Assembly: GCA_021162745.1 (NCBI GenBank)
Contig: JAGGYC010000032.1
Span: 1-64,000 of the forward strand
Direction: 5' to 3'
From: Desulfuromonas sp.
GTDB lineage: Bacteria; Desulfobacterota; Desulfuromonadia; Desulfuromonadales; Desulfuromonadaceae
Length of the DNA: 64,000 nt
Shown: positions 1-10,482 of the stretch, piece by piece
How the letters are laid out: each line of letters starts with the position of its first letter
How positions within the stretch are numbered: position 1 is the stretch's first letter
Notes under the pieces: generated by a model
Database searches by the model: none
What the model saw: the letters and a program-made list of their open reading frames with translations, nothing else
What the model was told of the DNA's origin: nothing
Translations under genes and position numbers: made by a program

Positions 1-143
1 TAGAAATGGTAATGCCTGGCGACAACATCGCAATGACCGTAGATATGATCACTCCGATCGCTATGGATAAAGAGTTGCGCTTCGCGATCCGCGAAGGTGG
101 TCGTACGGTTGGCGCCGGTGTTGTTAGCGAAATTATTGAGTAA
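1..143 (+). CDS. tuf: Elongation factor Tu, C-terminal end (5' truncated by window)
   Basis: Only the last 46 codons are present, read from base 3 to a TAA stop. The visible peptide carries the EF-Tu domain III signature, including [19 protein letters not shown] and the terminal [16 protein letters not shown]-Tu delivers aminoacyl-tRNA to the ribosome as a GTP complex. It sits 12 bases ahead of rpsJ, the usual str-to-S10 junction in bacteria. The GTPase domain lies outside the window, so nothing can be said about its start or about a second tuf copy. Confidence 0.96.
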   Translation, partial: EMVMPGDNIAMTVDMITPIAMDKELRFAIREGGRTVGAGVVSEIIE

Positions 144-155
144 TCGAGGTTAGAA

Positions 156-464
156 ATGTCCAGCCAGAAAATAAGAATTCGCTTGAAAGCGTATGATCAT
201 AAGCTGCTCGATATGGCAGTGAATGAAATTGTTGATACGGTAAAGCGGACCGGTTCGCATCTTGCGGGTCCAATCCCTCTGCCGACTGTGATCAACAAGT
301 ATTGTGTTTTGCGGGGTCCGCATGTTAATAAGACCAGTCGTGAGCAGTTCGAAATTCGAACACATAAGCGATTGTTGGATATTCTTGATCCCACACAGCA
401 AACTGTAGATGCCCTGATGAAGTTGGATTTGTCGGCAGGTGTCTTTGTCGAGATCAAGCTGTAG
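156..464 (+). CDS. rpsJ: 30S ribosomal protein S10
   Basis: A 102-residue protein, the usual S10 length. It begins [19 protein letters not shown] and keeps the GPIPLPT loop near residue 40 and the RTHKRLLDI segment near residue 68, both standard in S10. S10 is part of the 30S head and, as NusE, also takes part in transcription antitermination. The start ATG follows a GAGGT element about seven bases upstream. It is the first gene of the S10 operon, directly after tuf. Confidence 0.97.
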   Translation: MSSQKIRIRLKAYDHKLLDMAVNEIVDTVKRTGSHLAGPIPLPTVINKYCVLRGPHVNKTSREQFEIRTHKRLLDILDPTQQTVDALMKLDLSAGVFVEIKL

Positions 465-496
465 CAACGTGTCGTTTTTTTGATAAGGATAGTATG

Positions 497-1126
497 ATGG
501 TAAACGGAATTCTGGGAAAAAAACTGGGCATGACCCAGATATTTGCCGAGAACGGTATTCGCATCCCTGTGACGGTGATTGAGGCTGGTCCTTGCTCCGT
601 TGTGCAGAAAAAAGTTGTCGATACTGACGGTTATGATGCGGTGCAACTTGGCTTTGGAGCACAAAAAGCTCACCGTATTAACAAACCTGAAATGGGTCAT
701 TTCAAGAAGGCAGGCAAGGGCGTTTTTGCTTTTCTTCGTGAAATGGATGGCAATATCGCTGAGTGTGAAGTTGGTTCAGAAATCCTCTGTTCTGATGTGT
801 TCTCCGCTGGCGATGTTGTTGATGTCTCGGGAGTGAGTAAGGGTAAGGGTTTTCAGGGCGTCATAAAGCGCTGGAACTTCTCTGGTGGTCGTAGCAGTCA
901 TGGTTCAAAGTTCCACCGTCACGGTGGTTCCATTGGGTGCAGTGCGTGGCCCGCACACGTATTCAAGGGCAAAAAGATGGCTGGACAGATGGGTAACGAG
1001 CAGGTCACTACTCAGAATCTGGAAATTGTTGATGTCCGCGCAGATCAAAATCTGATTCTTGTCAAGGGAGCTGTTCCTGGCCCTAAGAATGGTCTGGTTA
1101 CGATCCGCAAAGCCGTTAAGGCTTAA
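497..1126 (+). CDS. rplC: 50S ribosomal protein L3
   Basis: A 209-residue L3 that binds near the 3' end of 23S rRNA and reaches toward the peptidyl transferase centre. KKLGMTQIF lies at the N-terminus, GFQGVIKRW near residue 120 and [12 protein letters not shown] near residue 155, all typical of L3. Two adjacent ATG codons occur at 494 and 497. I prefer 497 because AAGGA at 485-489 then has seven-base spacing, but 494 would add only one Met. It lies between rpsJ and rplD, as expected. Confidence 0.96.
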   Translation: MVNGILGKKLGMTQIFAENGIRIPVTVIEAGPCSVVQKKVVDTDGYDAVQLGFGAQKAHRINKPEMGHFKKAGKGVFAFLREMDGNIAECEVGSEILCSDVFSAGDVVDVSGVSKGKGFQGVIKRWNFSGGRSSHGSKFHRHGGSIGCSAWPAHVFKGKKMAGQMGNEQVTTQNLEIVDVRADQNLILVKGAVPGPKNGLVTIRKAVKA

Positions 1127-1158
1127 GCTGGACCATCGGTGATACAGGAGATAGTAAC

Positions 1159-1779
1159 ATGGCAAAAGTAACAGTTTATGATATGCAAAAAAACCAGGTT
1201 TCAGAGCGTGAGCTCTCTGACGCGATCTTTGACACGGAAGTGAAGAAGTACCTGGTGCATGATATGGTTCGGTATCAGATGGCTGCGCGCCGTCAGGGTA
1301 CTGCGGCTTGTAAAAACAGAAGTGTGGTAGTGGGTGGCGGCAAGAAGCCTTTTAAACAAAAAGGTACGGGTAATGCCCGTCAGGGTTCTGTTACGGCTCC
1401 TAATCATGTTGGCGGTGGCGCAGCGTTTGGTCCCAGCCCTCGTGATTACGCATTTAAATTAAATCGCAAAGTCAAGAAGCTTGCTTTATGTTCAGCTTTG
1501 TCAGCTCGGTTCCAGGATCAGAAACTGACTGTACTTTCAGACCTCAAATTTGACACCATCAGTACTAAGAGTTTTAAGCAGATGGTTGACCGTTTTGAGT
1601 TCAAAAAGGTGCTGGTCGTGATTGATTCTGCTAATCCTGAGATTGAGCTCTCGGCTCGGAACCTGCACAACGTGAAAGTGTTGCGCGCTGAAGGGGTTAA
1701 CGTTTATGACGTTATGAAGTACTCCGAACTGGTTCTGACTGAGGGTGCGGTAGAGCAGCTGGAAGGAGCGTTGGCGTAA
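1159..1779 (+). CDS. rplD: 50S ribosomal protein L4
   Basis: A 206-residue L4. The central loop [15 protein letters not shown] near residues 62-76 is the conserved rRNA-binding extension that lines the exit tunnel. In enterobacteria L4 also represses the S10 operon through leader RNA; whether that holds here cannot be seen. The stop codon overlaps the rplW start (TAATG), so translational coupling is likely. The start follows CAGGAG about eight bases upstream. Confidence 0.96.
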   Translation: MAKVTVYDMQKNQVSERELSDAIFDTEVKKYLVHDMVRYQMAARRQGTAACKNRSVVVGGGKKPFKQKGTGNARQGSVTAPNHVGGGAAFGPSPRDYAFKLNRKVKKLALCSALSARFQDQKLTVLSDLKFDTISTKSFKQMVDRFEFKKVLVVIDSANPEIELSARNLHNVKVLRAEGVNVYDVMKYSELVLTEGAVEQLEGALA

Positions 1780-2066
1780 TGAAGCCTTTACATCAAGTTA
1801 TCAAAAAGCCGTTGGTTACTGAAAAAACTGCGACCCAAAAAGAAGAAGGACGGGTTGTGGTATTTGAGGTGGCTAAAGATGCAAACAAGATTGAGATTAA
1901 GCAGGCTGTTGAAAAGGCTTTCGACGTTAAGGTTGATGATGTCAACACCATGATTGTTGCCGGCAAGGTCAAGCGCGTAGGTAAGCAGTTTGGGAAACGT
2001 CCTAATCGGAAAAAAGCGTATGTAACTCTCGCTGAAGGCAGCAACATCGACTTCTTTGGCGTGTGA
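1779..2066 (+). CDS. rplW: 50S ribosomal protein L23
   Basis: A 95-residue L23 with the diagnostic KKPLVTEKT start and the [20 protein letters not shown] loop. L23 lies at the tunnel exit and docks trigger factor and the signal recognition particle. The ATG overlaps the last base of the rplD stop, so it is probably coupled to rplD. Length and sequence are ordinary for the family. Confidence 0.96.
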   Translation: MKPLHQVIKKPLVTEKTATQKEEGRVVVFEVAKDANKIEIKQAVEKAFDVKVDDVNTMIVAGKVKRVGKQFGKRPNRKKAYVTLAEGSNIDFFGV

Positions 2067-2096
2067 TGACAGTCTTAGGGATACGGAGTTAGTATA

Positions 2097-2921
2097 ATGG
2101 CGATCAAAAAGTTTAAGCCGACCTCGCCGGGGCGCCGCCACATGACAGCCTCAACTTTTGAGGAGGTTACAACAGCGACACCTGAAAAGTCACTATTGGA
2201 ACCGCTCAAGAAGTCTGGTGGTCGTAATAACAACGGGCGGATTACAAAGCGTCACACTGGTGGTGGTCACAAGCGTAAGTACCGCATTATTGATTTCAAG
2301 CGTGACAAAAAAGAAATTCCAGCACGCGTTGTTTCAATTGAATATGACCCGAATCGTTCTTCTCGCATTGCTCTTTTAAACTATGCAGATGGCGAAAAGC
2401 GTTATATCCTCGCGCCGGTTGGTCTTGAGGTTGGTACGGAGGTCATTGCAAGTGAAACAGCTGATATTCAGCCTGGTAATGCGATGATGATTCGCTCAAT
2501 TCCTTTGGGTACCTGGGTTCACAATATTGAACTGAAGGCCGGCAAAGGTGGGCAGCTTGCCCGTAGCGCAGGTGCTTATGCAATGATCGCAGCAAAGGAA
2601 GGACGTTACGCTCAGTTGCGACTCCCTTCCGGCGAAGTTCGATTGGTGTTGCAGGAGTGCTGTGCATCGATTGGTCAGGTTGGTAATACTGATCATGAAA
2701 ATGTGAAGATTGGTAAAGCTGGACGTAATCGCTGGCTGGGTAAGCGCCCTCAAAGTCGTGGTGTCGTAATGAACCCTGTCGATCACCCCCATGGTGGTGG
2801 TGAAGGTAAGAGTTCTGGTGGACGTCACCCTGTAACACCTTGGGGTGTTCCGACTAAGGGTTATAAAACACGGACCAACAAGCGTACTGATCGTTTCATC
2901 GTACGTCGTCGGAATAAATAG
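2097..2921 (+). CDS. rplB: 50S ribosomal protein L2
   Basis: A 274-residue L2, the universal 23S rRNA-binding protein needed for subunit joining and peptidyl transferase assembly. [11 protein letters not shown] lies near residue 55 and the signature [18 protein letters not shown] near residue 224, which includes the conserved His implicated in peptidyl transfer. The basic C-terminus ends RFIVRRRNK. It has the expected place between rplW and rpsS. Confidence 0.97.
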   Translation: MAIKKFKPTSPGRRHMTASTFEEVTTATPEKSLLEPLKKSGGRNNNGRITKRHTGGGHKRKYRIIDFKRDKKEIPARVVSIEYDPNRSSRIALLNYADGEKRYILAPVGLEVGTEVIASETADIQPGNAMMIRSIPLGTWVHNIELKAGKGGQLARSAGAYAMIAAKEGRYAQLRLPSGEVRLVLQECCASIGQVGNTDHENVKIGKAGRNRWLGKRPQSRGVVMNPVDHPHGGGEGKSSGGRHPVTPWGVPTKGYKTRTNKRTDRFIVRRRNK

Positions 2922-2932
2922 AGGAGAATATC

Positions 2933-3211
2933 GTGGCTAGATCTATTAAAAAAGGACCTTACGTCGAGGAGAGCCTGCTGCGCAAGGTTGATTTGGAAGG
3001 TGGAACAACGGCTAGCAAGGTGATTAAGACTTGGTCTCGCCGTAGCACGATTATTCCTGAATTTGTTGGTCATACATTTGCGGTGCATAACGGAAAGAAA
3101 TTCTTGCCTGTTTATGTTTCTGAAAATATGGTCGGTCACAAGCTTGGTGAATTTGCACCTACCCGTACTTATTACGGTCATGGGTCAGATAAGAAATCCA
3201 AGAGAAAATAA
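2933..3211 (+). CDS. rpsS: 30S ribosomal protein S19
   Basis: A 92-residue S19 from the 30S head, at the A-site finger contact. It starts at GTG with GAGGAG at 2921-2926 upstream and reads [15 protein letters not shown], the standard N-terminus. The middle segment [19 protein letters not shown] is also typical. It is 11 bases after rplB and 18 before rplV. Confidence 0.96.
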   Translation: MARSIKKGPYVEESLLRKVDLEGGTTASKVIKTWSRRSTIIPEFVGHTFAVHNGKKFLPVYVSENMVGHKLGEFAPTRTYYGHGSDKKSKRK

Positions 3212-3229
3212 TCGCAACGGAGTCACCGG

Positions 3230-3562
3230 ATGGAAGCAAAAGCGAAGTTAAGATTTGTTCGCATGTCCCCGCAGAAAGCACGCTTGGTTGTGGACATGGT
3301 TCGCGGTAAAAATGTACAGGATGCGCTTAATATTTTGCGTTTTTCCCCACAGAAGCCAGCTGGTATAGTGGCCACTTTGGTGAAGTCAGCAGTTGCGAAC
3401 GCCGAACAAAAAGGTGTAGCTGATGTTGATAAGCTGTACGTTAAGGAAATAACCGTAGATCAAGGGCCTGCCCTTAAGCGGTTTATTCCACGCGCTCAGG
3501 GACGTGCAAGTAAGATTCGTAAACCAACAAGTCACGTTCAGGTCGTCCTGGACGAAATTTAG
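3230..3562 (+). CDS. rplV: 50S ribosomal protein L22
   Basis: A 110-residue L22 with the [19 protein letters not shown]-terminal signature and the beta-hairpin segment [19 protein letters not shown] that lines the nascent-chain tunnel, where macrolide resistance changes usually occur. The gene follows rpsS with an ACGGAG element upstream and is followed by rpsC, the canonical order. Confidence 0.96.
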   Translation: MEAKAKLRFVRMSPQKARLVVDMVRGKNVQDALNILRFSPQKPAGIVATLVKSAVANAEQKGVADVDKLYVKEITVDQGPALKRFIPRAQGRASKIRKPTSHVQVVLDEI

Positions 3563-3582
3563 CCAATCAAGGAGGTGATAGT

Positions 3583-4218
3583 TTGGGCCAGAAAGTTCAT
3601 CCTGTAGGATTTCGACTGGGTGTTATTAGAACCTGGGAGTCGAAGTGGTATGCAGATAGGGATTATGCGAGTTTTGTGCATGAAGACCTTAAACTGCGTA
3701 ATTATCTGAAGAAGCGCTTGTATCATGCAGGGATCTCGAAAATTGAGATTGAGCGTGCTGCAGGCAAAATGAAATTGAATATTTTTGCTGCACGTCCGGG
3801 AATTATCATCGGTAAGCGCGGTTCTGAAGTTGAGGCTCTCAAGCTTGAACTGGCCAAACTCACCGACAAGGAAATTTTTCTGAATATTCAAGAAGTCCGC
3901 AAGCCTGAGATGAATGCACAGCTCGTTGCAGAGGGCGTTGCGTTGCAACTTGAGCGGCGTGTTGCATTCCGCCGCGCTATGAAGCGCAGTGTTGGACAAT
4001 CTCTTCGTTTTGGTGCGCAAGGCATTAAGATCACCTGTAGTGGTCGTCTTGGTGGTGCTGAAATGAGTCGTACCGAGTGGTACCGTGAAGGTCGAGTCCC
4101 TCTGCACACGATTCGTGCAGATATCGATTATGGTTTTGCTGAAGCAAAAACAACTTACGGAATCATTGGCGTAAAAGTTCTCATCTTCAAGGGCGAAGTT
4201 CTCTCACGGGAGCTGTAG
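3583..4218 (+). CDS. rpsC: 30S ribosomal protein S3
   Basis: A 211-residue S3 that forms part of the mRNA entry channel. It starts at TTG, preceded by a near-perfect AAGGAGGTGA at 3569-3578, and reads [14 protein letters not shown]. The KH domain motif [12 protein letters not shown] lies near residue 72. The C-terminal domain holds [18 protein letters not shown], typical of S3. The rare start combined with an unusually strong Shine-Dalgarno is worth noting. Confidence 0.97.
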   Translation: MGQKVHPVGFRLGVIRTWESKWYADRDYASFVHEDLKLRNYLKKRLYHAGISKIEIERAAGKMKLNIFAARPGIIIGKRGSEVEALKLELAKLTDKEIFLNIQEVRKPEMNAQLVAEGVALQLERRVAFRRAMKRSVGQSLRFGAQGIKITCSGRLGGAEMSRTEWYREGRVPLHTIRADIDYGFAEAKTTYGIIGVKVLIFKGEVLSREL

Positions 4219-4243
4219 GCTTGTCAGATAGGAGTATGTTGTT

Positions 4244-4669
4244 ATGTTAATGCCCAAGAAGGTTAAGCATAGAAAGCAGTTTAAAGGTCGCATGAGGGGT
4301 GCGGCAAAAGGCGCAACGGATCTCAATTTTGGTGATTACGGTCTGCAGGCTACGAATCGTGGCTGGTTGTCCTCACGTCAAATTGAATCAGCGCGTCGTG
4401 CCATGACCCGTTATATTAAGCGTGGTGGTAAGATTTGGATCCGCTGCTTCCCCGATAAGTCTTTGACTCGCAAAGCGGCAGAGACTCGTATGGGTAAAGG
4501 TAAGGGTTCACCCGATAGTTGGGTTGCCGTTGTTCGTCCCGGCGCGGTGTTGTATGAGATGCAAGGTGTTACTGAGGAAGTTGCACGCGAGGCATTCCGC
4601 CTGGCTGCTCATAAGCTTCCCATTTCTACCAAGTTTGTAGCCAGAGAGGAGAGTTCAAATGAAGGCTAA
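4244..4669 (+). CDS. rplP: 50S ribosomal protein L16
   Basis: A 141-residue L16, which helps position the A-site tRNA. It begins [17 protein letters not shown] and contains [16 protein letters not shown] and the RMGKGKG loop. Its end overlaps rpmC by 11 bases. A TAGGAG element lies about eight bases before the first ATG. An internal ATG two codons on is a possible alternative but is less favoured by family alignments. Confidence 0.96.
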   Translation: MLMPKKVKHRKQFKGRMRGAAKGATDLNFGDYGLQATNRGWLSSRQIESARRAMTRYIKRGGKIWIRCFPDKSLTRKAAETRMGKGKGSPDSWVAVVRPGAVLYEMQGVTEEVAREAFRLAAHKLPISTKFVAREESSNEG

Positions 4670-4847
4670 AGAATTATCAGGCCTCAGTGTTGAAGAACTT
4701 GAGACGAAAACTCTGGAATTGAGTCAAGAACTTTTTAATCTGAAGTTTCAACTGCACACAGGACATCTTGAAAATACTGCCAAGATTCCTCAGGTGCGGA
4801 AGGATATTGCTCGGGTTAAGACTGTTCTGCAGCAGAAACTTGTGTAA
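4659..4847 (+). CDS. rpmC: 50S ribosomal protein L29
   Basis: A 62-residue, mostly helical L29 at the tunnel exit next to L23. It begins [14 protein letters not shown] and ends with the [11 protein letters not shown] helix seen throughout the family. The ATG lies within the 3' end of rplP, and a GAGAGGAG element precedes it, so it is probably coupled to rplP. Confidence 0.95.
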   Translation: MKAKELSGLSVEELETKTLELSQELFNLKFQLHTGHLENTAKIPQVRKDIARVKTVLQQKLV

Positions 4848-4867
4848 CAGGTGTTGAGGTGAGTGAT

Positions 4868-5128
4868 ATGGCAACAGAATATCGTAATAAGAAAAAGCTG
4901 GTTGGTGTCGTAACCAGTGACAAAATGGATAAAACTGTCGTTGTTAAGGTAGATACTCTTGTTCAGCATCCTGTTTACAAGAAGTATATGAAGCGCAGTG
5001 AAAAATATAAGGCACATGATGAGCAAAACCAGTGTGCTATTGGGGATAAAGTACAGATTTCTGAGGCGCGTCCTTTGTCTCGCGACAAGCGCTGGCGGGT
5101 CAGTCAAATCCTTGAGAAAACACAGTAG
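4868..5128 (+). CDS. rpsQ: 30S ribosomal protein S17
   Basis: An 86-residue S17, an OB-fold primary binder of 16S r[19 protein letters not shown] near residue 12 is the family signature. I chose ATG 4868 because GAGGTGAG at 4856-4863 then serves as ribosome binding site. An in-frame GTG at 4859 lies inside that element and is less likely. It sits between rpmC and rplN as usual. Confidence 0.95.
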   Translation: MATEYRNKKKLVGVVTSDKMDKTVVVKVDTLVQHPVYKKYMKRSEKYKAHDEQNQCAIGDKVQISEARPLSRDKRWRVSQILEKTQ

Positions 5129-5143
5129 GCGGGGAGATAGATA

Positions 5144-5512
5144 ATGATTCAGATGCAAACCGTTCTTGATGTGGCTGATAACTCCGGTGCCCGGAAGTTA
5201 TGCTGTGTTAAGGTTCTGGGCGGCTCAAAGCGTAAATATGCGGGGCTGGGAGATATTATTGTCTGCTCCGTTCGTGAAGCCATGCCTAATTCAAAAGTGA
5301 AAAAAGGTGATGTTATTCGCGCAGTCGTCGTACGGACGGCCAAAGAGGTTTCGCGACCTGACGGATCACGTATCCGCTTTGACAAGAATTCAGCCGTTGT
5401 CGTTAATGCAAATGGAGAGCCTGTTGGTACGCGTATCTTTGGCCCCGTTGCTCGCGAGCTGCGCGCACGTCGTTTTATGAAAATCGTATCGCTGGCACCT
5501 GAGGTGCTTTGA
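5144..5512 (+). CDS. rplN: 50S ribosomal protein L14
   Basis: A 122-residue L14, exactly the usual length, beginning [17 protein letters not shown]. It forms an inter-subunit bridge and is the docking site of the silencing factor Rsf[14 protein letters not shown] near residue 98 is highly conserved. GGGGAG precedes the start, and rplX follows after 22 bases. Confidence 0.97.
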   Translation: MIQMQTVLDVADNSGARKLCCVKVLGGSKRKYAGLGDIIVCSVREAMPNSKVKKGDVIRAVVVRTAKEVSRPDGSRIRFDKNSAVVVNANGEPVGTRIFGPVARELRARRFMKIVSLAPEVL

Positions 5513-5534
5513 TACGGCCAGGAGATTATCGAAA

Positions 5535-5864
5535 ATGGCTGTAAAAAAGTTTCATGTAAAAAAAGGTGATCTTGTTCAGGTGATGGCTGGCAAGGAAAAG
5601 GGCAAGCAAGGTAAGGTGCTTCGTGTTTTTCATGCTAAAAACCGTCTGACAATTGAAAGTTTGAATATTGTAAAGCGTCATACACGCCCTTCCCAGCAAA
5701 ATCAGGAAGGTGGCATTGTTGAAAAAGAAGCGCCTATGGCTGCTTCAAATGTCATGCTTGTCTGCAGCGCTTGCAATCAACCGGCACGCACAGGTCTTCG
5801 CGTGCTAGATGACGGGTCGAAAGCTCGTTTTTGCAAAAAATGCAACGAGATTGTAGACAAGTAA
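5535..5864 (+). CDS. rplX: 50S ribosomal protein L24 with a four-cysteine tail
   Basis: A 109-residue L24, an assembly initiator protein. The KOW motif lies in the first third ([20 protein letters not shown]). The C-terminal third holds CSACNQ near residue 77 and CKKC near residue 102, two CxxC pairs spaced like a zinc ribbon. The Escherichia coli protein lacks these cysteines, while many other phyla have them. Metal binding is inferred. It lies between rplN and rplE as expected. Confidence 0.96.
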   Translation: MAVKKFHVKKGDLVQVMAGKEKGKQGKVLRVFHAKNRLTIESLNIVKRHTRPSQQNQEGGIVEKEAPMAASNVMLVCSACNQPARTGLRVLDDGSKARFCKKCNEIVDK

Positions 5865-5875
5865 TGGAGATTTAA

Positions 5876-6415
5876 ATGGCCAGGTTGAGAGTTAAATACA
5901 ACGAAGAACTCGCACCTAAATTGCGCAAGGATCTGCAGCTCGACAATGTGATGCAGGTTCCACGTGTTGAAAAGGTGGTTGTGAATATGGGTGTCGGCGA
6001 AGCAATTCAGAACATTAAGTTGCTCGAATCAGCTGTCGAAGAACTGAGTAAAATTACCGGTCAGAAGCCTGTTATTACGAAAGCCAAGAAATCTATTGCA
6101 GGCTTTAAGTTGCGTGAGGATATGCCGATCGGCTGTATGGTTACCTTGCGTCGTGAGCGTGCTTTTGAATTTCTTGATCGCTTGATCAATATCGCGCTAC
6201 CACGTGTGCGTGACTTTAAAGGTGTTTCTCCCAAGGCGTTTGATGGTCGCGGGAATTACACTTTGGGAATTCGTGAGCAGATCATCTTCCCTGAGATTGA
6301 TCTCGAGAAGATTGCCAAGATTGGCGGATTGAATATTTCGATTGTTACCTCCGCGAATACTGATGAGCAAGGGCGCGCACTGCTGTCCGAGCTCGGCATG
6401 CCGTTCAGGAAATAA
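5876..6415 (+). CDS. rplE: 50S ribosomal protein L5
   Basis: A 179-residue L5 that binds 5S rRNA and contacts the P-site tRNA elbow. Typical segments are [11 protein letters not shown] near residue 34, [19 protein letters not shown] near residue 63 and the [16 protein letters not shown] region near residue 130. A TGGAG element precedes the start. rpsN follows, the normal spc operon order. Confidence 0.97.
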   Translation: MARLRVKYNEELAPKLRKDLQLDNVMQVPRVEKVVVNMGVGEAIQNIKLLESAVEELSKITGQKPVITKAKKSIAGFKLREDMPIGCMVTLRRERAFEFLDRLINIALPRVRDFKGVSPKAFDGRGNYTLGIREQIIFPEIDLEKIAKIGGLNISIVTSANTDEQGRALLSELGMPFRK

Positions 6416-6437
6416 TCAGGCGTAATCGGAGGATATT

Positions 6438-6623
6438 GTGGCAAAAAAATCAATGATAGTAAAAGCTGCACGGACCCAGAAGTTTCAGGTCAGGAAATAT
6501 ACACGCTGCCCACTCTGTGGCCGTCCGCGCGCCTATTATCGGAAGTTCAACATGTGTCGGATTTGCTTGCGCAAATTGGCTCTTGAGGGTAAACTTCCTG
6601 GCGTTTTGAAATCAAGCTGGTAA
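6438..6623 (+). CDS. rpsN: 30S ribosomal protein S14, zinc-binding type
   Basis: A 61-residue short S14 with CPLC near residue 24 and CRIC near residue 40, the zinc ribbon of the C-plus (type Z) form; the long zinc-free form is about 100 residues. It starts at GTG with CGGAGGA at 6427-6433 upstream. S14 is a late-assembling protein of the 30S head. No second S14 copy is visible in the window. Confidence 0.96.
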   Translation: MAKKSMIVKAARTQKFQVRKYTRCPLCGRPRAYYRKFNMCRICLRKLALEGKLPGVLKSSW

Positions 6624-6641
6624 CACTAAGGAGTTTGACCC

Positions 6642-7040
6642 ATGGGAATGACCGATCCTATTTCAGATATGCTGACTCGTATTCGTAATGCGGGTATGGC
6701 TAAGCACCCGAAGCTCGAGATGCCCGCTAGTAAGGTAAAAGTTGCTATTGCATCCGTGTTGAAGGAGCAGGGGTATATCAAAAATTTCAAGTTCATTAAT
6801 GAGGGTGTGCAGGGAACTCTGCGTATTCTGTTGAAGTACGATGATAAGAATGTACACGTTATTCATGAAATAAAGCGTGAATCGACCCCAGGTTGTCGTG
6901 TGTATGTCGGCAGCGATGAGATCCCTAAGGTAAAAAATGGGCTCGGCTGCGCCATCATTTCAACATCACAGGGTGTTTTGGCTGACGTTACTGCTCGTGA
7001 AGCCCAAGTCGGCGGCGAATTGGTCTGCACCGTTTGGTAA
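6642..7040 (+). CDS. rpsH: 30S ribosomal protein S8
   Basis: A 132-residue S8, a primary 16S rRNA binder and, in Escherichia coli, the repressor of the spc operon. It opens [20 protein letters not shown] after the first two residues and closes with [20 protein letters not shown] and GGELVCTVW, all conserved. The start ATG has AAGGAG about nine bases upstream. Confidence 0.97.
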   Translation: MGMTDPISDMLTRIRNAGMAKHPKLEMPASKVKVAIASVLKEQGYIKNFKFINEGVQGTLRILLKYDDKNVHVIHEIKRESTPGCRVYVGSDEIPKVKNGLGCAIISTSQGVLADVTAREAQVGGELVCTVW

Positions 7041-7062
7041 TCGAGAGTAAGGAGTGTAGACA

Positions 7063-7599
7063 ATGTCCAGAATTGGTAAAAAGCCTGTAGTAATCCCTGC
7101 GGGCGTTAAGGTAGATCTGACGAGCGAACGTATTGATGTTCAGGGACCTAAAGGCAAGCTTTCCCGTTTGCTCCCTGGTACTGTCAGTGTTGCGATAGAC
7201 GCCGATGTTATTAACATTGAGCCTGTCAATGCGGCACGTCGTGATACGTCAATGCAAGGTCTGTATCGCACGCTGATCTCAAATATGATCGAAGGTGTGA
7301 CGACGGGCTATTCTAAAGTCCTAGAGATCAATGGCGTTGGATATCGTGCGGAAGCAAAAGGGAGCATGTTGAACTTGGCTCTCGGATATTCTCATCCCAT
7401 TGAATATCCATTGCCGGAAGGTATTTCTGTTGCGGTAGAAAAACAGACTCGCCTGACTGTTAGCGGGATCGATAAAGAGTTGGTTGGCGCAACAGCCGCA
7501 AAAATTCGCTCTTTCCGTGCTCCTGAGCCCTACAAGGGTAAGGGGATCAAGTACGCTGATGAGCGTATCCTGCGTAAAGCCGGTAAGGCTGGTAAGTAA
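7063..7599 (+). CDS. rplF: 50S ribosomal protein L6
   Basis: A 178-residue L6 with two tandem L6 folds. It begins [17 protein letters not shown]. The C-terminal signature [19 protein letters not shown] lies near residue 155. L6 sits near the sarcin-ricin loop and the factor-binding site. AAGGAG precedes the start. Length is ordinary. Confidence 0.97.
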   Translation: MSRIGKKPVVIPAGVKVDLTSERIDVQGPKGKLSRLLPGTVSVAIDADVINIEPVNAARRDTSMQGLYRTLISNMIEGVTTGYSKVLEINGVGYRAEAKGSMLNLALGYSHPIEYPLPEGISVAVEKQTRLTVSGIDKELVGATAAKIRSFRAPEPYKGKGIKYADERILRKAGKAGK

Positions 7600-7624
7600 T
7601 TTATTTAAACTCGGGAGATTAAAA

Positions 7625-7993
7625 GTGGCTGGCGTAATATCAAGAGCGGAATCGAGAAAAAGACGGCAAGCACGTGTTCGTCGCAAGGTGGTTGGAACCT
7701 CTGCGCGACCGCGACTCTGTGTTTTTCGTAGTTCAAAGCACATTTATGCTCAACTTGTTGAAGATGCAACCGGAACCTCTTTGGCTGCAGCTTCAACGAA
7801 GAACGCAGGTGTTGCTGATGGATTAGACTATACAGGGAATGTAGCTGCTGCTAAGGCAGTTGGTGCTGCGATTGCGAAGATTGCCTTGGAGAAAGATATC
7901 AAGGAAGTTGTCTTCGATCGCAATGGGTTTATTTATCACGGTCGTGTAAAGGCCCTGGCTGATGCTGCACGTGAAGCCGGCCTGTTGTTTTAA
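7625..7993 (+). CDS. rplR: 50S ribosomal protein L18
   Basis: A 122-residue L18, the second 5S rRNA-binding protein. I chose the GTG at 7625, preceded by CGGGAG at 7612-7617, because it gives the family N-terminus of basic residues ([16 protein letters not shown]). The frame stays open upstream into rplF but that part is not L18-like. [20 protein letters not shown] and the C-terminal [20 protein letters not shown] are diagnostic. Confidence 0.96.
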   Translation: MAGVISRAESRKRRQARVRRKVVGTSARPRLCVFRSSKHIYAQLVEDATGTSLAAASTKNAGVADGLDYTGNVAAAKAVGAAIAKIALEKDIKEVVFDRNGFIYHGRVKALADAAREAGLLF

Positions 7994-8012
7994 GAAAGAA
8001 TAGGAGGGTCCT

Positions 8013-8498
8013 TTGCATCGTAAAGAGCAAAATGATACGGAGATGATTGATCGCGTTATTCACATCAATCGTTGTTCCAAGGTAGTTAAGGGTGGACGTC
8101 GCTTCAGCTTTTCAGCCTTGGTTGTTGTCGGTGACGGCAACGGTAAAGTTGGTTTCGGCCACGGTAAAGCTAAAGAGGTGCCTGAGGCCATCCGTAAGGG
8201 TGTTGAAAAAGCCAAAAAGGCTATGATTACAGTGCCTCTCGATGATCGCACTATCCCTTATGACGTTCTCGGTAAGTTCGGTGCGGGCAGTGTACTGCTC
8301 AAGCCTGCTTCCAAGGGTACTGGCGTGATCGCTGGTGGCCCGGCACGTGCGGTTCTTGAAGCTGCGGGTGTTGGTGATATCCTGTCAAAATGTCTTGGTT
8401 CGAATAATCCGCACAATGTTGTTAAGGCAACGATCAATGCTTTGATGCAATTGAAGAGTGCTGATGAGATTCGGGCCCGACGTGGGATTTCAGCTTAA
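8013..8498 (+). CDS. rpsE: 30S ribosomal protein S5
   Basis: A 161-residue S5, part of the mRNA entry site and important for decoding accuracy. It starts at TTG with TAGGAGGG at 8001-8008 upstream. The dsRNA-binding-like domain holds [20 protein letters not shown] and the C-terminal S5 fold holds [19 protein letters not shown]. The next gene rpmD follows in another frame. Confidence 0.97.
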   Translation: MHRKEQNDTEMIDRVIHINRCSKVVKGGRRFSFSALVVVGDGNGKVGFGHGKAKEVPEAIRKGVEKAKKAMITVPLDDRTIPYDVLGKFGAGSVLLKPASKGTGVIAGGPARAVLEAAGVGDILSKCLGSNNPHNVVKATINALMQLKSADEIRARRGISA

Positions 8499-8520
8499 TT
8501 TTACGTGCTGGAGAGAAATG

Positions 8521-8703
8521 ATGGCAAACGAAATTAAAGTTACATTAAAGAAGAGCGGCATTGGCCGTCCCGAGTACTTTACGCGTGTAATTAAAGGGCT
8601 TGGCTTGACCAAACTCAATAAAACCGTCGTGTTGAAGGATACTCCTGAGATTCGTGGCATGGTTAACAAAGTATGTCATATGGTCGTTGTTGAGGAAGTC
8701 TAG
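8521..8703 (+). CDS. rpmD: 50S ribosomal protein L30
   Basis: A 60-residue L30, the normal bacterial length. It reads [18 protein letters not shown] and ends [15 protein letters not shown]. Two adjacent ATGs exist at 8518 and 8521; the second is better spaced from GGAGAG at 8510-8515. The frame is open further upstream, but that would overlap rpsE and lacks family similarity. Confidence 0.95.
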   Translation: MANEIKVTLKKSGIGRPEYFTRVIKGLGLTKLNKTVVLKDTPEIRGMVNKVCHMVVVEEV

Positions 8704-8717
8704 ATAGGGAAAATAAA

Positions 8718-9158
8718 ATGGATTTAAGTAACTTGAGTCCCGCTGCGGGATCCGTTAAAAATAGAAAACGCATTGGTAGAGGCGCTGGTTCCGGTACCGG
8801 TAAGACATCCGGTAGGGGTCATAAAGGCCAAAATGCACGTTCTGGCGGCGGGGTTAAGCCCGGGTTTGAGGGTGGTCAGATGCCTTTGCATCGTCGTTTG
8901 CCTAAACGTGGTTTTACACCGTTGAATAAAGCGGTTTATGCGTTGGTTAACCTTCGCGAACTCGAGACATTTGAGAGCGGCTCCATTATTGATCCGGCAA
9001 TGCTGATTGAAGCTGGATTTATTAAGAGCGTGCGTGATGGTGTGAAGATTCTTGGTGACGGTGAACTGACTAAGTCCGTTACTGTTAAAGCGCACAAGTT
9101 CAGTAAATCTGCCGCTGCAAAGATTGAAGCAGCCGGTGGTCAAGTTGAGGTGCTCTAA
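8718..9158 (+). CDS. rplO: 50S ribosomal protein L15
   Basis: A 146-residue L15, a late-assembly protein of the large subunit. The glycine-rich N-terminal segment [18 protein letters not shown] near residue 20 is the hallmark of the family, followed by the [18 protein letters not shown] segment. It ends two bases before secY. Confidence 0.97.
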   Translation: MDLSNLSPAAGSVKNRKRIGRGAGSGTGKTSGRGHKGQNARSGGGVKPGFEGGQMPLHRRLPKRGFTPLNKAVYALVNLRELETFESGSIIDPAMLIEAGFIKSVRDGVKILGDGELTKSVTVKAHKFSKSAAAKIEAAGGQVEVL

Positions 9159-9160
9159 AA

Positions 9161-10471
9161 TTGTTTAAAAGTCTTCAAAATATATTCGGTATTGCCGAAC
9201 TTCGACAGCGCATTTTGTTTACAATGATGATGCTTGCAGTCTATCGCATCGGTTGTCATGTTCCGACTCCAGGTGTAAATGGTCAGGTTCTAGCGAGTTT
9301 TTTTGAAGGCACTCAGGGGACACTGCTCGGTCTGGTCAGTGCATTTACCGGTGGTGCCCTTGAGCGAATGACTGTTTTTGCTCTGGGGATCATGCCTTAT
9401 ATCAGTGCTTCAATTATCCTTCAGCTGTTGACGGTTGTTTTTGAACCCGTCGAAAGATTGTCGAAGGAGGGGGAGCAGGGACGTAAGGTTATCACCCGCT
9501 GGACGAGATACGGTACCATCATGTTGTCTGTCGTTCAGGGGGCCGGAATTGCAGTTGGTTTGCAGTCTATGCGTGGTCCCTCTGGTGATCCTGTCGTTCC
9601 CGATCAGGGGATTGCATTTATTATCCTGACGGTGATCACGTTGACTGCTGGCACCGCATTCATTATGTGGATTGGTGAGCAGGTAACGGAACGTGGTATT
9701 GGTAACGGGATTTCATTAATCATCTTCGCAGGTATTGTTGCAAATATGCCTTCGGCAATTGTCAATTCGATTCGACTTTTGCGTACCGGTGCCTTGCCTC
9801 CGGTAACCATGCTGTTTCTACTTGTTCTGATGGTTGCCGTTATTATGGCGATCATCTTTATGGAACGGGCTCAGCGCCGTGTGCCAATCCATTATGCCAA
9901 ACGGGTTGTTGGAATGCGTAATTCGGGCGGTCAGTCGAGTCACCTGCCGCTGAAGATCAATATGAGTGGTGTTATCCCGCCGATCTTTGCCAGTTCGATT
10001 ATTATGTTTCCTGCCACGGTGGCTAACTTTGTCGAAGTTGATTGGGTTCAGAACATCGCTGGGATGATGACGCCGAGTCATTGGCTATATAATGTATTTT
10101 TTGTTGCATTTATTGTCTTCTTTTGCTACTTCTACACAGCTGTGACATTTAACCCCGTTGATGTGGCAGAAAATGTCAAGAATCAAGGTGGTTATATCCC
10201 CGGTGTGCGGCCGGGTAAAGCGACATCAGAGTATCTTGATGTTGTGTTGAGCCGACTCACTTTTGCAGGGGCAGTTTATGTATCTGTAGTCTGTGTGCTG
10301 CCGACATTGATGATTGGCCAGTTTAATGTTCCGTTTTACTTTGGTGGAACATCGTTGCTGATTGTTGTTGGTGTTGGTTTGGATACGGCTTCGCAGATTG
10401 AATCGCATTTGATTTCACGGTCATATGAAGGTTTTATGCGCGGTGCGACTATCAAGGGACGCCGCGGTTAA
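9161..10471 (+). CDS. secY: Protein translocase subunit SecY
   Basis: A 436-residue integral membrane protein, the pore of the Sec translocon in the inner membrane. It starts at TTG two bases after rplO, with GAGGTG in the end of rplO as ribosome binding site. Ten hydrophobic segments fit the SecY topology. [18 protein letters not shown] near residue 76 and the cytoplasmic loop [20 protein letters not shown] near residue 248 are typical. secE and secG are not in the window. Confidence 0.97.
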   Translation: MFKSLQNIFGIAELRQRILFTMMMLAVYRIGCHVPTPGVNGQVLASFFEGTQGTLLGLVSAFTGGALERMTVFALGIMPYISASIILQLLTVVFEPVERLSKEGEQGRKVITRWTRYGTIMLSVVQGAGIAVGLQSMRGPSGDPVVPDQGIAFIILTVITLTAGTAFIMWIGEQVTERGIGNGISLIIFAGIVANMPSAIVNSIRLLRTGALPPVTMLFLLVLMVAVIMAIIFMERAQRRVPIHYAKRVVGMRNSGGQSSHLPLKINMSGVIPPIFASSIIMFPATVANFVEVDWVQNIAGMMTPSHWLYNVFFVAFIVFFCYFYTAVTFNPVDVAENVKNQGGYIPGVRPGKATSEYLDVVLSRLTFAGAVYVSVVCVLPTLMIGQFNVPFYFGGTSLLIVVGVGLDTASQIESHLISRSYEGFMRGATIKGRRG

Positions 10472-10482
10472 AGGATATAGGA

